Shown: positions 6,155-7,010 of the stretch, in pieces | How positions within the stretch are numbered: the stretch's first letter is position 1 | How the letters are laid out: every line of letters starts with the position of its first letter | Assembly: GCA_944382045.1 (NCBI GenBank) | Contig: CALWMT010000141.1 | Span: 1 to 7,010, forward strand | Origin: an uncultured Enterocloster sp. | GTDB lineage: Bacteria > Bacillota > Clostridia > Lachnospirales > Lachnospiraceae | Reading direction: 5' to 3' | Length of the DNA: 7,010 nucleotides | Notes under the pieces: generated by a model | Database searches by the model: none | Told to the model about the DNA's origin: nothing | The model's input: the letters and a program-made list of their open reading frames with translations, nothing else | Translations under genes and position numbers: made by a program

Positions 6155-6830
6155 ATACTGTAGTAATAATTTTATTCTGCCTGGCATCCTCCTTCATCTT
6201 GCCCCGCAGCCTCCGGATATGTACCATAACGGTGTTGTTGGCCTCGTAGACCTTTTCATTCCACACCTTTTCAAAAATCTCATCCGTGCTGAACACCTTT
6301 CCCGGATTGGACGCAAGCAGATACAAGATATCAAACTCAATCGGAGTGAGCTTAATCTCCTCCCCATCCACTACCACCTTATGGTTATCCTTATTGATCG
6401 TCATTCCCTTGATGGAGATCTCATTGTTCGTCCGGTCCGGCCCGCCGCTGTTCGGATTCAGCTGGGTGTAGCGCCGCAGCTGGGACTTCACACGGGCTGT
6501 GAGCTCCAAGGGATTAAAGGGCTTTGTCACATAATCATCTGCTCCGGTTCCCAGCCCCAGAATCTTGTCCAGATCCGTGGACTTGGCGCTGAGCATAATG
6601 ATCGGTATATTGTTGGTCTCCCGGATTTTCTTGCACATCTCCAGGCCATTCATCCCCGGCATCATAATGTCCAGAAGCACCAGATGAATGTTCTCCTTCT
6701 CAATAATCTCCAGTCCCTTATCCGCGTTCTCTGCCTTAAAGACCTTATAGCCATCGCTTACAAGATAAATCTCTATCAGATCCGCAATCTCTTTCTCATC
6801 ATCTACTACCAGAATGTTAATTTCGGACAT
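6126..6830 (-). CDS. Response regulator, OmpR/PhoB family, VanR-like
   Basis: A 234-residue cytoplasmic DNA-binding regulator. The receiver domain (3-118) carries the acidic pair D10/D11, the phospho-acceptor D54 in LLDIMMPGMNG, S81 at the switch position and K103 in TKPFNPLEL. A linker with NPNSGGPDRTNN leads to a winged-helix domain (about 136-232) with LTPIEFDILYLL, VFSTDEIFEKVW, the recognition-helix region NTVMVHIRRLRGKM and the C-terminal hairpin VWGVGYKIEK. These features and the full family length (about 230) point to the VanR-like branch of the OmpR family. ATG at 6828-6830 is preceded by GGAGGGGG with four bases between, a strong ribosome site. It is the first gene of the operon and is paired with the kinase by overlap, so it very likely controls this operon, its own expression included. 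The 11-bp-spaced hexamers at 6950-6977 are the candidate target. Confidence 0.96.
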   Translation of the reverse strand: MSEINILVVDDEKEIADLIEIYLVSDGYKVFKAENADKGLEIIEKENIHLVLLDIMMPGMNGLEMCKKIRETNNIPIIMLSAKSTDLDKILGLGTGADDYVTKPFNPLELTARVKSQLRRYTQLNPNSGGPDRTNNEISIKGMTINKDNHKVVVDGEEIKLTPIEFDILYLLASNPGKVFSTDEIFEKVWNEKVYEANNTVMVHIRRLRGKMKEDARQNKIITTVWGVGYKIEK

Positions 6831-6895
6831 GCTGCCCCCTCCTCATGCGTTCGGTTAGCTTTATTTTAACACAATATATGAACCTTTTCCTTACT

Positions 6896-6909
6896 TTTTT
6901 CTTGAAAAA
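6896..6909. repeat. Short perfect inverted repeat in the operon leader
   Basis: TTTTTC-TT-GAAAAA is a 6-bp perfect inverted repeat with a two-base centre, located about 66 bases before the regulator start. Its middle lies near -46 relative to a start driven by the alternative TAAAAT -10 at 6868-6863, a position typical for activator binding. It is low in complexity (A and T runs), so its significance is uncertain. Confidence 0.3.
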
Positions 6910-6946
6910 TTACAGGCTTTTCTATTACCTGTCAGGAACAGATGCT

Positions 6947-6975
6947 ATCTTACAGAATTTTAACGATTTTGTAAA
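6947..6975 (-). promoter_or_regulatory. Putative sigma-A promoter of the five-gene operon
   Basis: On the - strand TTTACA (6975-6970) and TAAGAT (6952-6947) are separated by exactly 17 bases, matching the -35 consensus at 5 of 6 and the -10 consensus at 4 of 6. Transcription would start near 6940 and leave a leader of about 110 bases. A second possible -10, TAAAAT at 6868-6863, lies closer to the gene but has no recognisable -35, so it would need an activator. Surrounding DNA is clearly more AT-rich than the genes. No experiment is visible in sequence; this is consensus matching only. Confidence 0.5.
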
Positions 6976-6977
6976 CA
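6950..6977 (+). repeat. Three hexamers at 11-bp spacing: candidate response-regulator operator
   Basis: On the + strand TTACAG (6950), TAACGA (6961) and TAAACA (6972) begin exactly 11 bp apart, with AT-rich five-base spacers. OmpR/PhoB-family dimers bind tandem half-sites one helical turn apart, and 11 bp is the period seen for several such regulators. The same stretch also contains an inverted pair, TTACA (6950-6954) and TGTAA (6970-6974). It overlaps the putative -35 and -10 elements. The hexamers are degenerate, so chance in AT-rich DNA remains possible. Confidence 0.4.
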
Positions 6978-7010
6978 TAAGATGAATGGATATGCTGGAA
7001 GGATACGGAT

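Noticed and set aside
5003..6830. Vancomycin-resistance regulator pair (vanR/vanS)
   Set aside because: The proteins resemble the VanRS branch, but no van ligase, dehydrogenase or dipeptidase gene is in the window, so the van names would overstate function.
6219..6869. Open frame of 216 codons on the + strand opposite the response regulator
   Set aside because: Antisense to a clear VanR-like regulator; a shadow of its codon use.
6978..7010. Possible start of a divergent rightward gene (ATG at 6982 or 6986)
   Set aside because: Only a few codons are visible, with no convincing ribosome site, and several frames are equally open; cannot be supported.

Overview
The window looks like chromosomal DNA of a moderately GC-rich Clostridium-type Firmicute, most likely a gut Lachnospiraceae. 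That is an inference from strong GGAGG-type ribosome sites, tightly packed genes, a VanR/VanS-like two-component pair and the style of the ABC-2 proteins. No marker gene fixes the genus. I see no rRNA, tRNA, CRISPR array, transposase or phage gene.

Left end (1-588): the last 60 codons of a hemolysin III / PAQR (TrhA-type) membrane protein run rightward and stop at 183. A small GIY-YIG nuclease-domain gene runs leftward (433-131), so the two genes converge and overlap by 53 bp. A good rho-independent terminator for the membrane-protein gene (190-224) lies inside the conserved 3' part of the nuclease gene. A spacer of about 155 bp (434-588) separates the nuclease from the main operon. It holds a weak terminator-like hairpin and an imperfect tandem repeat.

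Main body (589-6830): five leftward genes sit almost without gaps and look like one operon. In transcription order they are a VanR/OmpR-like response regulator, a VanS-like sensor kinase with a very short outside loop, an 838-residue membrane-anchored extracytoplasmic protein of unknown function, an ABC ATPase and an ABC-2 permease. Junctions are 11 bp overlap (or 1 bp gap if an alternative ATG is used), 9 bp gap, 0 bp gap and 29 bp overlap. The layout recalls envelope-stress or antimicrobial-peptide response modules (kinase and regulator linked to an ABC exporter) and, in its transporter part, Gld-type ABC systems with an auxiliary surface protein. The likely picture is that the kinase senses an envelope signal, perhaps through the large protein or the transporter, and the regulator drives its own operon. 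The substrate and signal cannot be read from sequence.

Right end (6831-7010): an AT-rich upstream region with a plausible sigma-A promoter pointing into the operon, overlapped by three hexamers spaced exactly 11 bp apart. This is the spacing expected for OmpR-family binding. The last 35 bp cannot be assigned to a gene.
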